Positions 16,793 through 23,799 of a DNA stretch of 53,592 nucleotides are shown one piece after another. The notes beneath the pieces were generated by a model that did no database searches, was not told where the DNA came from, and worked only from the letters and a program-made list of their open reading frames with translations. Within the stretch, counting starts at the first letter, position 1; the number at the start of each line of letters is the position of its first letter. The DNA comes from Candidatus Eisenbacteria bacterium (GTDB lineage Bacteria; Eisenbacteria; RBG-16-71-46; SZUA-252). The stretch lies in the NCBI GenBank assembly GCA_005893275.1, contig VBOW01000067.1, forward strand, positions 1 through 53,592, written 5' to 3'. The position numbers and the translations under genes were made by a program.

Positions 16793-17284
16793 CTAGATCC
16801 CAAAATTCCAACCGGCAATCAGCTTCATGGACGGTATGTCGCCGAGCCCGAGCTTCAGCTCGCTGAAAAATTGTGTATTGGAACGGGTGGGCGCCATGGC
16901 GCCGAACACGACATTGCCGCCCACTTCTGATGCCGTCACGTCGTTGCCGGATCTTCGCTCGACCGTCTCGTTGCTGATCCCCATGCCGGCGCCGAGATAG
17001 GGATGCCATCTCGAGTCGGTGCGGAAGTGATACTGAAGGTCGAAGTTGCCGGCGACGACGGTGCGGTTGTCGCCGAATCCGAGATCCAGGCTCGGAACGA
17101 ACATGAGGCTCGGCGCGATGGGTCCCACGGCCAAGTGGCCCCCGACCACGAACTGGTCGGGATCGATGCTGAAGCCCACGCGCGGACCTATGGCCGTAAC
17201 GACGGATGTCTGTGCGAACGCGGTGAGTGGCAAAGCCGCGAGCGCGATTGCCGCGAGAAAGCCGCGGACTACGGTTCGGGTCAT
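16793..17284 (-). CDS. Small outer-membrane beta-barrel protein
   Basis: 163 aa with a clear signal peptide (FLAAIALAALPLTAFAQ, cleavage after AFA). Alternating hydrophobic strands follow (RVGFSIDPDQFVVGGHLAVG, LDLGFGDN, FDLQYHF, PYLGAGMGIS), ending MKLIAGWNFGI with a terminal aromatic-containing strand as in 8-stranded OmpW/OmpX-like barrels. GGAGG lies just upstream of ATG 17284. Function unknown. A second barrel-like gene (17766) is divergent from it, which suggests a local pair of surface proteins. Confidence 0.8.
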   Translation of the reverse strand: MTRTVVRGFLAAIALAALPLTAFAQTSVVTAIGPRVGFSIDPDQFVVGGHLAVGPIAPSLMFVPSLDLGFGDNRTVVAGNFDLQYHFRTDSRWHPYLGAGMGISNETVERRSGNDVTASEVGGNVVFGAMAPTRSNTQFFSELKLGLGDIPSMKLIAGWNFGI

Positions 17285-17765
17285 CGTACCTCCGCTAGTG
17301 ATGGCGGGCGGAGAAGCGCGGCGGCACGGATCGCCTCAAGTTCCTCCTAGTTAGCAAATGTTTCCGCGACGCCGGACGCGATGGCTCCGTGAAGGTCTCG
17401 TGTCCCTCCCCTTCGCTATCCCCGCATCTGACCTCGAGTTCCCCGAAGAGGCCGCTACCCCCGCCCTCCAGAAGCGGACGTACATCAAGGGGCGTGCCAC
17501 GTGAGACGGAAACCGGCTTCGGACGGGTTAACGGGTTGGGCCGCCCGTGCATTGGCCGGCTCACGCCGGAGCAATATTTTCAAAGAAATTGTCCCACACG
17601 GGACGACCCTTGGTCCGATGGCGGACGATCCACGGGCGAACATGTGGTGAAACTTTAGGACATAAGGGAGTTCTGTCCGGGCTGGCACGATCCTGGATAA
17701 CGAGCGACACCGGAGCGATTGGGCGCCGAGTTATCGGGTGCGTGGAAGAATGGAGGGATACGAAG
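17285..17765. other. 481-nt divergent intergenic region between two barrel genes
   Basis: No supported gene. It should carry promoters for both flanking genes. On the plus side a sigma-54-like element sits at 17683-17698. On the minus side an AGGAGG precedes a TTG-initiated 14-codon frame ending just before the 16793-17284 gene; it is arginine-rich and not convincing. A 5-bp inverted repeat (GGACA...TGTCC) lies near 17658-17678. Confidence 0.5.
17683..17698 (+). promoter_or_regulatory. Sigma-54-like promoter with intact -24 and degraded -12
   Basis: TGGCACGATCCTGGAT matches the -24 half (TGGCACG) of the TGGCACG-N4-TTGCW consensus completely, but the -12 half reads TGGAT instead of TTGCW. It lies 68 nt before the ATG of the barrel gene at 17766. 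Loss of the -12 GC makes function uncertain. Confidence 0.3.
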
Positions 17766-18314
17766 ATGACTCGAAATATCCTCCGTGCCGCGGCAATCGC
17801 ACCACTCGTCTTACTGTTGACGGCTGCCGCGGGCAAGGCAGGAGCCACCGAGATCATTCCATCCGTCGGACTCACGCGATCGGTCGATACCGAGGAAACC
17901 AAGTCCTCGGTCGGCCTCGCGATCCGTGGGACCGCGATTCCCAGCCTCCTCGATGTGGAGCTCAGGGGACAGTATCGGAAGCAGGACCGGTTCAACGGAC
18001 AGCTCACTGAGAAGATGTGGCCCATAACGGCGTCGGCGTGGCTCAAGCCGTTGCGGGTCATTTATGCGGGTGGCGGGGTGGGCTGGTATCACACCACGCT
18101 TGACTACAACGCCCCCTCGCCATTCCCGGACAAGACCACGCAGAAGTTCGGCGTTCACGCAGGTGGAGGCGTACGCGTTCCCATCGCTCCCGGACTCGCG
18201 TTCGATATGAACGGGCGCTACGTCTGGCTGCAGAATCAGGAAACCGCCATCGTCCCCAGGGAATTCAATCCGGACTTCTGGGACATGTCTCTGGGGCTGG
18301 CGCTTCACTTCTAG
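17766..18314 (+). CDS. Outer-membrane beta-barrel-like protein
   Basis: 182 aa. The signal peptide is at residues 1-28 (LRAAAIAPLVLLLTAAAGKAGA). It is followed by short amphipathic strands (SVGLAIRGTAIPSLLDVEL, RVIYAGGGVGWYHTTLDYN, FGVHAGGGVRVPIAPGLAFD) and a C-terminal strand ending LGLALHF, whose terminal Phe is typical of barrels inserted by BamA. ATG 17766 has GGAGGGA upstream and replaces a longer frame reaching 17547 with no protein character. It resembles OmpW/OmpA-barrel style proteins. Function unknown. Confidence 0.78.
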   Translation: MTRNILRAAAIAPLVLLLTAAAGKAGATEIIPSVGLTRSVDTEETKSSVGLAIRGTAIPSLLDVELRGQYRKQDRFNGQLTEKMWPITASAWLKPLRVIYAGGGVGWYHTTLDYNAPSPFPDKTTQKFGVHAGGGVRVPIAPGLAFDMNGRYVWLQNQETAIVPREFNPDFWDMSLGLALHF

Positions 18315-18359
18315 GAAATAGGAGAAGCACGGGACGTCGTTGGCCCCGCGCTCTAGTTC

Positions 18360-18397
18360 GGTCCGGACATCCTGACATCGCGCGCACCTACCGGACC
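18360..18397. terminator. Weak inverted repeat between convergent genes
   Basis: GGTCCGG (18360-18366) pairs with CCGGACC (18391-18397) across 24 nt, spanning the stop of the minus-strand amidotransferase gene. It could end transcription from either side, but the stem is short and there is no T-tract. Confidence 0.25.
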
Positions 18398-19080
18398 GCG
18401 GGCGTGGGGCCGCTTTTTGTCGCGAAGAACGCCGCAAGGATCCGCCGACCCGTCCGCTCCACACCCGAATGGAGCGAGCGGTCGACCCGGGCGCCCCGCG
18501 ATGCGAGGAGCGGAATCCACGCGTCGAGGAGATCGCGATCGGCCTCCACGTGGAATTGGAAGCCGTAGACACGATCGCCCAGGCGGAACGCCTGGTTGGG
18601 ATAGCCGGGCGAGGAAGCGAGGAGCACGGCGCCCTTCGGCAGGTCGAACGTATCGCCGTGCCACTGGAACACGGGGACGGAACGGGCGCCTCGCCCGAGA
18701 ATGGGGTCCCGCGAGCCCTCCTCCGTGAGCGTCACCTCTCCGAAGCCGATCTCTTCCTTGAGCCCCCTGGATACGCGCCCGCCCAGGGCGGCCGCGAGAA
18801 GCTGCGCCCCGAGGCAGATCCCCAGTACGGGGATCCCCGCGCGAGCGGCCCCCGCGAGCAGGTCCCGCTCGCGAGCCAGATTCGGGAATGCCGCGTCGTC
18901 GTTCGCGGCCATCGGACCGCCCATCACGACCAGCCCGGCGATCTCCCCCGGAGCGGGAAGCGGATCCCCCGCGAACATCCGCCTCACGTCGAGCGGGATG
19001 CCGCGCGAGGCTGCCTCGGACGCGATGAGCCCGGGGCCCTCGCTCGGGACGTGCTGAATCAGGGCCCAAGGCCGCGTCAT
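18388..19080 (-). CDS. Class I glutamine amidotransferase-like protein
   Basis: 230 aa of the GMP-synthase-like GATase1 family. The nucleophile elbow is GICLGAQ with Cys89. The catalytic pair is His177 and Glu179 (YGFQFHVEA). The oxyanion region VMGGPMAANDD is near 52-62. The triad is complete, so glutamine hydrolysis, or a related peptidase-type amide hydrolysis, is plausible. The partner synthase domain is absent, as is usual for this stand-alone group; the substrate is unknown. ATG 19080 overlaps the stop of the GNAT gene (ATGA), so the two are coupled. Confidence 0.85.
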   Translation of the reverse strand: MTRPWALIQHVPSEGPGLIASEAASRGIPLDVRRMFAGDPLPAPGEIAGLVVMGGPMAANDDAAFPNLARERDLLAGAARAGIPVLGICLGAQLLAAALGGRVSRGLKEEIGFGEVTLTEEGSRDPILGRGARSVPVFQWHGDTFDLPKGAVLLASSPGYPNQAFRLGDRVYGFQFHVEADRDLLDAWIPLLASRGARVDRSLHSGVERTGRRILAAFFATKSGPTPAVR

Positions 19081-20258
19081 CCCTCACCCGCGCCCACCGC
19101 CTGGACCGAGACGCGCTCTTCGGCGCGCCGCGCTCCGACCAGGTGCTTGATGAAGCACCGCCTGCGCTTGTGTTGGCGAGCCTGGAAATGCTTCCAGTGC
19201 CCCTGCACCCGGAGGTTTTCCTCGAGCTCGGGATTCGATTCCGCCGAGAGAATTCCGTTCTGGATGAACGTCGCCGCGAGCTCGGTGATGAGGAGCGCGT
19301 CCGCGCCGCTTCCTTGCAGGTCGGGACGGATCGCGCCGATCAGGAGATCCACGTGCTTGGGCCGGCGGAGGGCCCGGAGCAGGTGGAAAATACCAAACGG
19401 GAAGAGCCGGCCCTTCGCCTTCTGGAGCGCGCGGGAGAGGGACGGCATCCCGATCACGAACCCGGCAGGTTGATCGCGCTCGTCGAGCAGGATCTTGACG
19501 TAATCCGGCACGACGTTCGGGAAGTACTGCTTCGTGTAGAACTGGATTTGCCGCTCCGTCAGCGGGACGAATCCGTAGAGGTTGCCGTAGGCGCGGTTGA
19601 TCACATCGAAGATCGCCCGCGCGTAGGGAAGGAAGTCCTTCGGGCGCTTGGCGTCCAGGATTCGGAGCTTGCGGCGCTCCAGCACGCGCCGTGAGATCTG
19701 CTCCGCGCGCTCGGGGATCGACTCGGGGGTGCGGACTTCGAATTCGACCCAGTCGACGTCCTTCTCGTATCCGTGCTGCTCGAGGTGGACCGGGTAATAG
19801 GGGTAGTTGTACATCGTCGCCATCGTCCCCAGCTCGTGGAATCCCTCGACCAGCATCCCTTCACGGTCCATGTCGGTGAACCCGAGCGGCCCGTGCACGG
19901 CATCCATACCGGCCGCCGCGGCCCAGGCCTCGACCGCCCCGAGCAGCGCGCGCGAAACCTCCCGGTCATCGATGAAATCGATCCACCCGAAGCGCGCGTA
20001 CCGCTGATTCCACGTCTCGACGTAACTCCTATTGATGATGCCCGCGACGCGCCCGACGATCGTGTCGCCGCGGCAGGCCAGCCAGTACTTCGCCTCGCAG
20101 AAGTCGAACGCGGGATTCTTGTCGCGGTGGAGCGTGTTTCGCTCGTCGAAGAGGAGCGGGGGCACCCAGCAGTCGTTGTCTTTGTAGAGGTCGAACGGAA
20201 AGCGGATGAATTGTCCGAGCCCCCTCTCGGACGTGACCTCGCGAATCTGGACCCGCAT
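19077..20258 (-). CDS. GNAT-type acyltransferase-like protein
   Basis: 393 aa. It begins IREVTSERGLGQFIRFPFDLY and contains DNDCWVPPLL, CEAKYWLACRGDTIVGRVAGI, YARFGWIDFIDD and HGPLGFTDMDREGMLVEGF. This pattern matches a widespread uncharacterised GNAT-fold family of about 370-390 aa, roughly a doubled acetyltransferase fold. A second half (about 200-350) carries PDYVKILLDERDQPAGFVIGMP, resembling the acetyl-CoA site strand-loop of GNAT enzymes. Substrate unknown. It overlaps the amidotransferase by 4 nt. The C-terminal tail after HLVGARRAEE is variable-looking. Confidence 0.75.
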   Translation of the reverse strand: MRVQIREVTSERGLGQFIRFPFDLYKDNDCWVPPLLFDERNTLHRDKNPAFDFCEAKYWLACRGDTIVGRVAGIINRSYVETWNQRYARFGWIDFIDDREVSRALLGAVEAWAAAAGMDAVHGPLGFTDMDREGMLVEGFHELGTMATMYNYPYYPVHLEQHGYEKDVDWVEFEVRTPESIPERAEQISRRVLERRKLRILDAKRPKDFLPYARAIFDVINRAYGNLYGFVPLTERQIQFYTKQYFPNVVPDYVKILLDERDQPAGFVIGMPSLSRALQKAKGRLFPFGIFHLLRALRRPKHVDLLIGAIRPDLQGSGADALLITELAATFIQNGILSAESNPELEENLRVQGHWKHFQARQHKRRRCFIKHLVGARRAEERVSVQAVGAGEG

Positions 20259-20338
20259 CCCCGCCTCCCGTCAGCGTGTTTCTCGAACCGGCGCGGTTCA
20301 GATTACGTCATCGCCCGAGCGCACGCGAGCACGAATGG

Positions 20339-20356
20339 GGGCGGCGTGCGCCGCCC
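20339..20356 (-). terminator. GC-rich hairpin downstream of msrA
   Basis: GGGCGGC-GTGC-GCCGCCC forms a 7-bp stem with a 4-nt loop, ending 10 nt beyond the msrA stop at 20366. No T-tract follows on the minus strand. A second 6-bp hairpin (GAACCG-GCG-CGGTTC, 20285-20299) lies between it and the next start. Confidence 0.35.
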
Positions 20357-20365
20357 ACCGCAGCC

Positions 20366-20941
20366 CTACTTGATATGGCAGACCGAGAGCCCGCGCTTCT
20401 CGAGGTACTGCTGGTGGTATTCCTCGGCGCGGTAAAACGTTCCGGCCTTGACGATTTGGGTCACGATGGGACGGCGGTAGCGCCGATGGGCTTCGAGGCG
20501 CGCCTTCGACGCGTGGGCCGCCGCTTCCTGGGCGGGTGAGTGGTAGAAGATCACCGAGCGATACTGCTCTCCCACATCCGGACCCTGGCGGTTCGGCGTC
20601 GTGGGGTCGTGGTTCTCCCAAAATACGTTCAGAAGATCGTCATACGAGACGCGTGCGGGATCGTAGGTCACCTCGACCGCCTCCGCGTGCCCCGTCTTGT
20701 CCGAGCACACGTCTTCATAGGTGGGGTTGGGCATTCGTCCGCCCGTATACCCGACCTGGGTCGAAACGACTCCCTTCACCTGGCGAAACGCGGCTTCGAC
20801 GCCCCAGAAACAGCCCGCGGCGAACGTGGCCTTCTCCGCGGCGGTCTTCTCCATTTTCTTCTGCGCTCCTTTCGGCATCGCCGCTTCCGCGACAGCCGCC
20901 CCCAGTAACCCTAGCACGAAAAACATCCGAAAACGGCGCAT
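20366..20941 (-). CDS. msrA: Exported peptide-methionine (S)-S-oxide reductase
   Basis: 191 aa. The MsrA signature [16 protein letters not shown] follows a signal peptide ([16 protein letters not shown]). The downstream motifs [33 protein letters not shown] and GEQYRSVIF are all present. The C-terminus ends SVCHIK, placing a possible resolving Cys near the end. It reduces methionine-S-sulfoxide in proteins, here probably in the periplasm, in line with the signal peptide. The start at ATG 20941 (GGGAG upstream) is chosen because the signal peptide begins there; the frame extends further without protein character. Confidence 0.92.
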   Translation of the reverse strand: MRRFRMFFVLGLLGAAVAEAAMPKGAQKKMEKTAAEKATFAAGCFWGVEAAFRQVKGVVSTQVGYTGGRMPNPTYEDVCSDKTGHAEAVEVTYDPARVSYDDLLNVFWENHDPTTPNRQGPDVGEQYRSVIFYHSPAQEAAAHASKARLEAHRRYRRPIVTQIVKAGTFYRAEEYHQQYLEKRGLSVCHIK

Positions 20942-21007
20942 GAGAGATCTCCCTTTGTCGCACGTACGAGCGGGCGGGCGAATTGGGACCGATCGGCGCA
21001 AGAGGAA

Positions 21008-21035
21008 TGCCCCGGGGAGTCTCCCCCCCGGGGCA
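21008..21035 (-). terminator. Strong hairpin between dnaK and msrA
   Basis: TGCCCCGGGG (21008-21017) pairs perfectly with CCCCGGGGCA (21026-21035); part of the loop can extend the stem. On the minus strand it lies 94 nt after the dnaK stop and is followed by TTCCTCTTG. It probably terminates the hsp20-dnaK transcript, or acts in the msrA leader. Confidence 0.5.
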
Positions 21036-21128
21036 CCATCTATCCAGCGGGATCGGACCTTCACCCGTCCCCACTAGCTTTGGATCACCGGAGACCGATC
21101 CGGGTTCCCTCAAATCGCTCCCGGAACG

Positions 21129-23036
21129 TTACTTCACGACCTCGTAGTCGGCCTCGATTTCCCCGTCGCCGCCCGGCTTCTTTTTCCCCGGCTCCTCATC
21201 CGACGGGGCACCCCCTCCCGGCGAACCGCCGGATTTCGACGCCTCCGCGTAGAGCTTGCCGGACACCTCGTTCCAGAGCTGCGAGAGCGCCTCGCTCGAG
21301 GAGCGGATCTCGTCCGTGTCGTTTCTCTCGACCGCCTTCTTGAGCGTCTCGAGCGCGCTGTCGAGCCGCGCCTTGGACTCGGAATCGATTTTCTCGCCCA
21401 GCTCCCGGAGATTCTTCTCCGTTTCGTATGCGAGCTGCTCGCCGCGGTTCTTGGTCTCGATCGCCTCGCGCCGCTTGCGGTCCTCCTCGGCGTGCGCCTG
21501 CGCGTCGGCCACCATCTTCTTGATCTCGGCTTCGGAAAGACCGCCGGTCGCTTCGATGCGGATCTTCTGCTCCTTGCCGCTTGCCTTGTCGCGCGCCGAG
21601 ACGTTCAGGATGCCGTTCGCGTCGATATCGAACGTCACCTCGATCTGCGGCACCCCGCGCGGCGCCGGCGGAATTCCGGTGAGCTGGAACCGGCCGATCG
21701 TCTTGTTGTCCACCGCCAGCGGCCGTTCGCCCTGGAGCACGTGGATCTCGACCGTCGTCTGGCTGTCCGCCGCCGTGGAGAAGATCTCCGTCTTTCGTGT
21801 GGGGATCGTCGTGTTCCTCTCGATGAGTTTTGTCATCACCCCGCCGAGGGTCTCGATGCCGAGCGAAAGCGGGGTCACGTCGAGGAGGAGCACGTCCTTG
21901 ACGTCTCCCGCGAGCACGCCGCCCTGAATCGCCGCGCCGATCGCGACCACCTCATCCGGGTTCACGCCCTTGTGGGGCTCTTTCCCGAAGAACTTCTGCA
22001 CGAGATCCTGGACCTTGGGCGTGCGCGTCGCGCCGCCCACGAGGATCACCTCGTTGATGTCGGACGGCTTGAGCCCCGCGTCCTTGAGCGCCATCTCCAT
22101 CGGCGGAATCGTCCGCTGGATGAGATCGTCCACGAGCTGCTCGTACTTGGCGCGGGTCAGCGTCACGTTCAGGTGTTTCGGCCCGCTCGCGTCCGCCGTG
22201 ATGAAGGGGAGATTCACGTCGGTCTGAACCACGGTGGAGAGCTCGATCTTGGCTTTTTCGGCCGCCTCCTTCAGGCGCTGGAGCGCCATGGGATCGCGGC
22301 GGAGATCGACCCCTTCCTGCTTCTTGAACTCGTCGGCCAGCCAGTCGATCACGCGCTTGTCGAAATCATCGCCCCCCAAGTGCGTGTCGCCGTTCGTCGA
22401 TTTCACCTCGAAAACGCCTTCCCCCAGCTCGAGGATCGAGATGTCGTACGTCCCGCCCCCCAAGTCGAAGACGGCGATCTTCTCGTCTTTCTTCTTGTCG
22501 AGACCGTACGCGAGCGCCGCCGCGGTCGGCTCGTTGATGATGCGCTTCACGTCCAGCCCGGCGATCCGGCCCGCGTCCTTGGTCGCCTGCCGCTGGGTAT
22601 CGTTGAAGTAGGCCGGCACGGTGATGACCGCCTCCGTCACCTTCTCACCGAGATAGGCCTCCGCGGTCTCCTTCATCTTCGTCAGGATCATCGCGGAGAT
22701 CTCGGGCGGAGTGTAGGCCCGGTCCCCGATCTGAACGACCGCCTCGCTGTTCTTTCCTTCCTTCACGGTGTACGGGACGTTTTTGGCCTCGCTGGTAACC
22801 TCGGAGTACTTACGCCCCATGAACCGCTTGATCGAGTAGATCGTGTTCTGCGGATTCGTGATGGCCTGGCGTTTCGCGACCTGGCCGACCAAGCGCTCCC
22901 CTGTCTTGGTGAAGGCAACGACGGAGGGAGTCGTACGGCTGCCCTCGGCGTTGGGGATGACATGCGGCTCCCCGCCCTCCATGACCGCCACGCACGAGTT
23001 CGTCGTGCCGAGGTCGATGCCGATTATCTTTCCCAT
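21129..23036 (-). CDS. dnaK: Chaperone protein DnaK (Hsp70)
   Basis: 635 aa. The N-terminal ATPase domain carries [63 protein letters not shown] and [12 protein letters not shown]. The substrate-binding domain follows ([43 protein letters not shown], cited in part), then a helical lid and the tail EADYEVVK. The start is ATG 23036, preceded by GGAGGGAAGTTT; the frame 18 nt upstream (MDGGKF) is the ribosome site itself. It folds and refolds cytoplasmic proteins with DnaJ and GrpE, which are not in this window. It lies downstream of hsp20 on the same strand, with a hairpin between them. Confidence 0.98.
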   Translation of the reverse strand: MGKIIGIDLGTTNSCVAVMEGGEPHVIPNAEGSRTTPSVVAFTKTGERLVGQVAKRQAITNPQNTIYSIKRFMGRKYSEVTSEAKNVPYTVKEGKNSEAVVQIGDRAYTPPEISAMILTKMKETAEAYLGEKVTEAVITVPAYFNDTQRQATKDAGRIAGLDVKRIINEPTAAALAYGLDKKKDEKIAVFDLGGGTYDISILELGEGVFEVKSTNGDTHLGGDDFDKRVIDWLADEFKKQEGVDLRRDPMALQRLKEAAEKAKIELSTVVQTDVNLPFITADASGPKHLNVTLTRAKYEQLVDDLIQRTIPPMEMALKDAGLKPSDINEVILVGGATRTPKVQDLVQKFFGKEPHKGVNPDEVVAIGAAIQGGVLAGDVKDVLLLDVTPLSLGIETLGGVMTKLIERNTTIPTRKTEIFSTAADSQTTVEIHVLQGERPLAVDNKTIGRFQLTGIPPAPRGVPQIEVTFDIDANGILNVSARDKASGKEQKIRIEATGGLSEAEIKKMVADAQAHAEEDRKRREAIETKNRGEQLAYETEKNLRELGEKIDSESKARLDSALETLKKAVERNDTDEIRSSSEALSQLWNEVSGKLYAEASKSGGSPGGGAPSDEEPGKKKPGGDGEIEADYEVVK

Positions 23037-23058
23037 AAACTTCCCTCCATCCATCTAT

Positions 23059-23084
23059 GCGGAGGGGCCGGTCGGCCCCTCCGC
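23059..23084 (-). repeat. Perfect 11-bp hairpin in the hsp20-dnaK spacer
   Basis: GCGGAGGGGCC (23059-23069) pairs perfectly with GGCCCCTCCGC (23074-23084) around a 4-nt loop. On the minus strand it sits about 15 nt before the dnaK Shine-Dalgarno and has no T-tract, so it looks more like an intercistronic stability or processing element than a terminator. One arm contains CCCTCC, complementary to the dnaK ribosome site GGAGGG. Confidence 0.6.
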
Positions 23085-23137
23085 TTGGTGAGTTTTCAGA
23101 TTTGCAGCACCTCCAGAGGGCGCCGCGCGTATCCGCT

Positions 23138-23593
23138 TTAGCGAGCCGCGTTGATCGGGATCTCGCGAGCCTTGGCCTCCTCGGCCTTGGGTACCGTCAC
23201 CTCGAGCACGCCGTCGCGGTAGGTCGCCTCGATCTTGTCGGGCTTGACCGCGTGGGTCAGCGTGAATGACCGCTCGAAGGCTCCGTAAACCCGCTCGAGC
23301 CTGTGGTAGGTCGCGTTCTGCTTCTCCTCGGTTCGACTCTTCTCCCCCCGGATGAGGAGCCGGTTGTCCTCGAGGGTGATCTTGATGTCCTCGAGTTTCA
23401 TCCCCGGAAGCTCGACGTGGATGACATAGCGGTCCGGCTGCTCCTCGACGTCGACCGGCGGCTGCCAGATCATGCCCTTGCCGGCCTCCTCCGTGAGCCA
23501 ACGGCGTCCGAAAACGTCGCTAAAGACCTTGTCCATCTCGTCTTGGAACGAAGACATTTCCCTGATGGGATTCCAGCGAATGAGTGTGTTCAT
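23138..23593 (-). CDS. Hsp20 / alpha-crystallin small heat-shock protein
   Basis: 151 aa. The N-terminal region has RWNPIREMSSFQDEMDKVF, as in bacterial class A small heat-shock proteins. The alpha-crystallin domain (about 45-135) contains VDVEEQPDRYVIHVELPGM, LLIRGEK, ERVYGAFERSFTLT and DGVLEVTVPK. The C-terminal REIPINAAR carries the I-x-I anchor (IPI) that locks oligomers. It is an ATP-independent holdase that passes clients to DnaK, encoded directly downstream. ATG 23593 has AAGGAGGGG upstream. Transcription is probably from the sigma-54-type promoter at 23661-23676. Confidence 0.95.
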   Translation of the reverse strand: MNTLIRWNPIREMSSFQDEMDKVFSDVFGRRWLTEEAGKGMIWQPPVDVEEQPDRYVIHVELPGMKLEDIKITLEDNRLLIRGEKSRTEEKQNATYHRLERVYGAFERSFTLTHAVKPDKIEATYRDGVLEVTVPKAEEAKAREIPINAAR

Positions 23594-23660
23594 GACTACC
23601 CCTCCTTGTGCTGTGGGCCATGCCCGGGTTTAGAAGCTGATGACTTCTGTCGGCTTCATG

Positions 23661-23676
23661 AGCAGACCACATGCCA
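23661..23676 (-). promoter_or_regulatory. Sigma-54 -24/-12 promoter of hsp20-dnaK
   Basis: On the minus strand TGGCATGTGGTCTGCT matches TGGCACG-N4-TTGCW at 10 of 12 defined positions, with invariant GG and GC at the correct 12-nt offset. Initiation would be near 23650, giving a leader of about 57 nt to the hsp20 ATG. The adjacent upstream gene encodes a sigma-54 activator, which supports the call. Confidence 0.72.
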
Positions 23677-23688
23677 GAGGAGAGCATT

Positions 23689-23701
23689 GAATTAATTGAT
23701 T
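23689..23701 (-). promoter_or_regulatory. IHF-like site between activator site and promoter
   Basis: On the minus strand AATCAATTAATTC matches the IHF consensus WATCAANNNNTTR at every defined position but the last. It lies in an AT-rich island centred near -46, where DNA bending between a distal activator site and a sigma-54 promoter is usual. Confidence 0.5.
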
Positions 23702-23772
23702 CGTTCACAGTGGCTTACGTCATCGATGTCGCAGCCAGTGCCGATTTTTCTCGTCTATGTGTGTCAAAATGG

Positions 23773-23786
23773 AACGATTAATCGTT
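23773..23786. promoter_or_regulatory. 14-bp perfect palindrome, candidate upstream activator site
   Basis: AACGATTAATCGTT is a perfect palindrome centred about 130 bp upstream of the predicted hsp20 start, a standard enhancer position. A third half-site-like ATGAAACG follows at 23792-23799, directly at the activator stop codon. Fis-type HTH activators bind such dyads as dimers. Confidence 0.55.
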
Positions 23787-23799
23787 TAATAATGAAACG

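Noticed and set aside
17295-17564. Possible leader peptide or small gene before the minus-strand barrel gene
   Set aside because: AGGAGG precedes a TTG in the same frame, but the 14-codon product is arginine-rich without attenuator features and the longer frame has no protein character.
23594-23799. CIRCE/HrcA-type operator before hsp20-dnaK
   Set aside because: The TTAGCACTC-N9-GAGTGCTAA inverted repeat is absent here and in the hsp20-dnaK spacer; the palindrome present is different (AACGATTAATCGTT).
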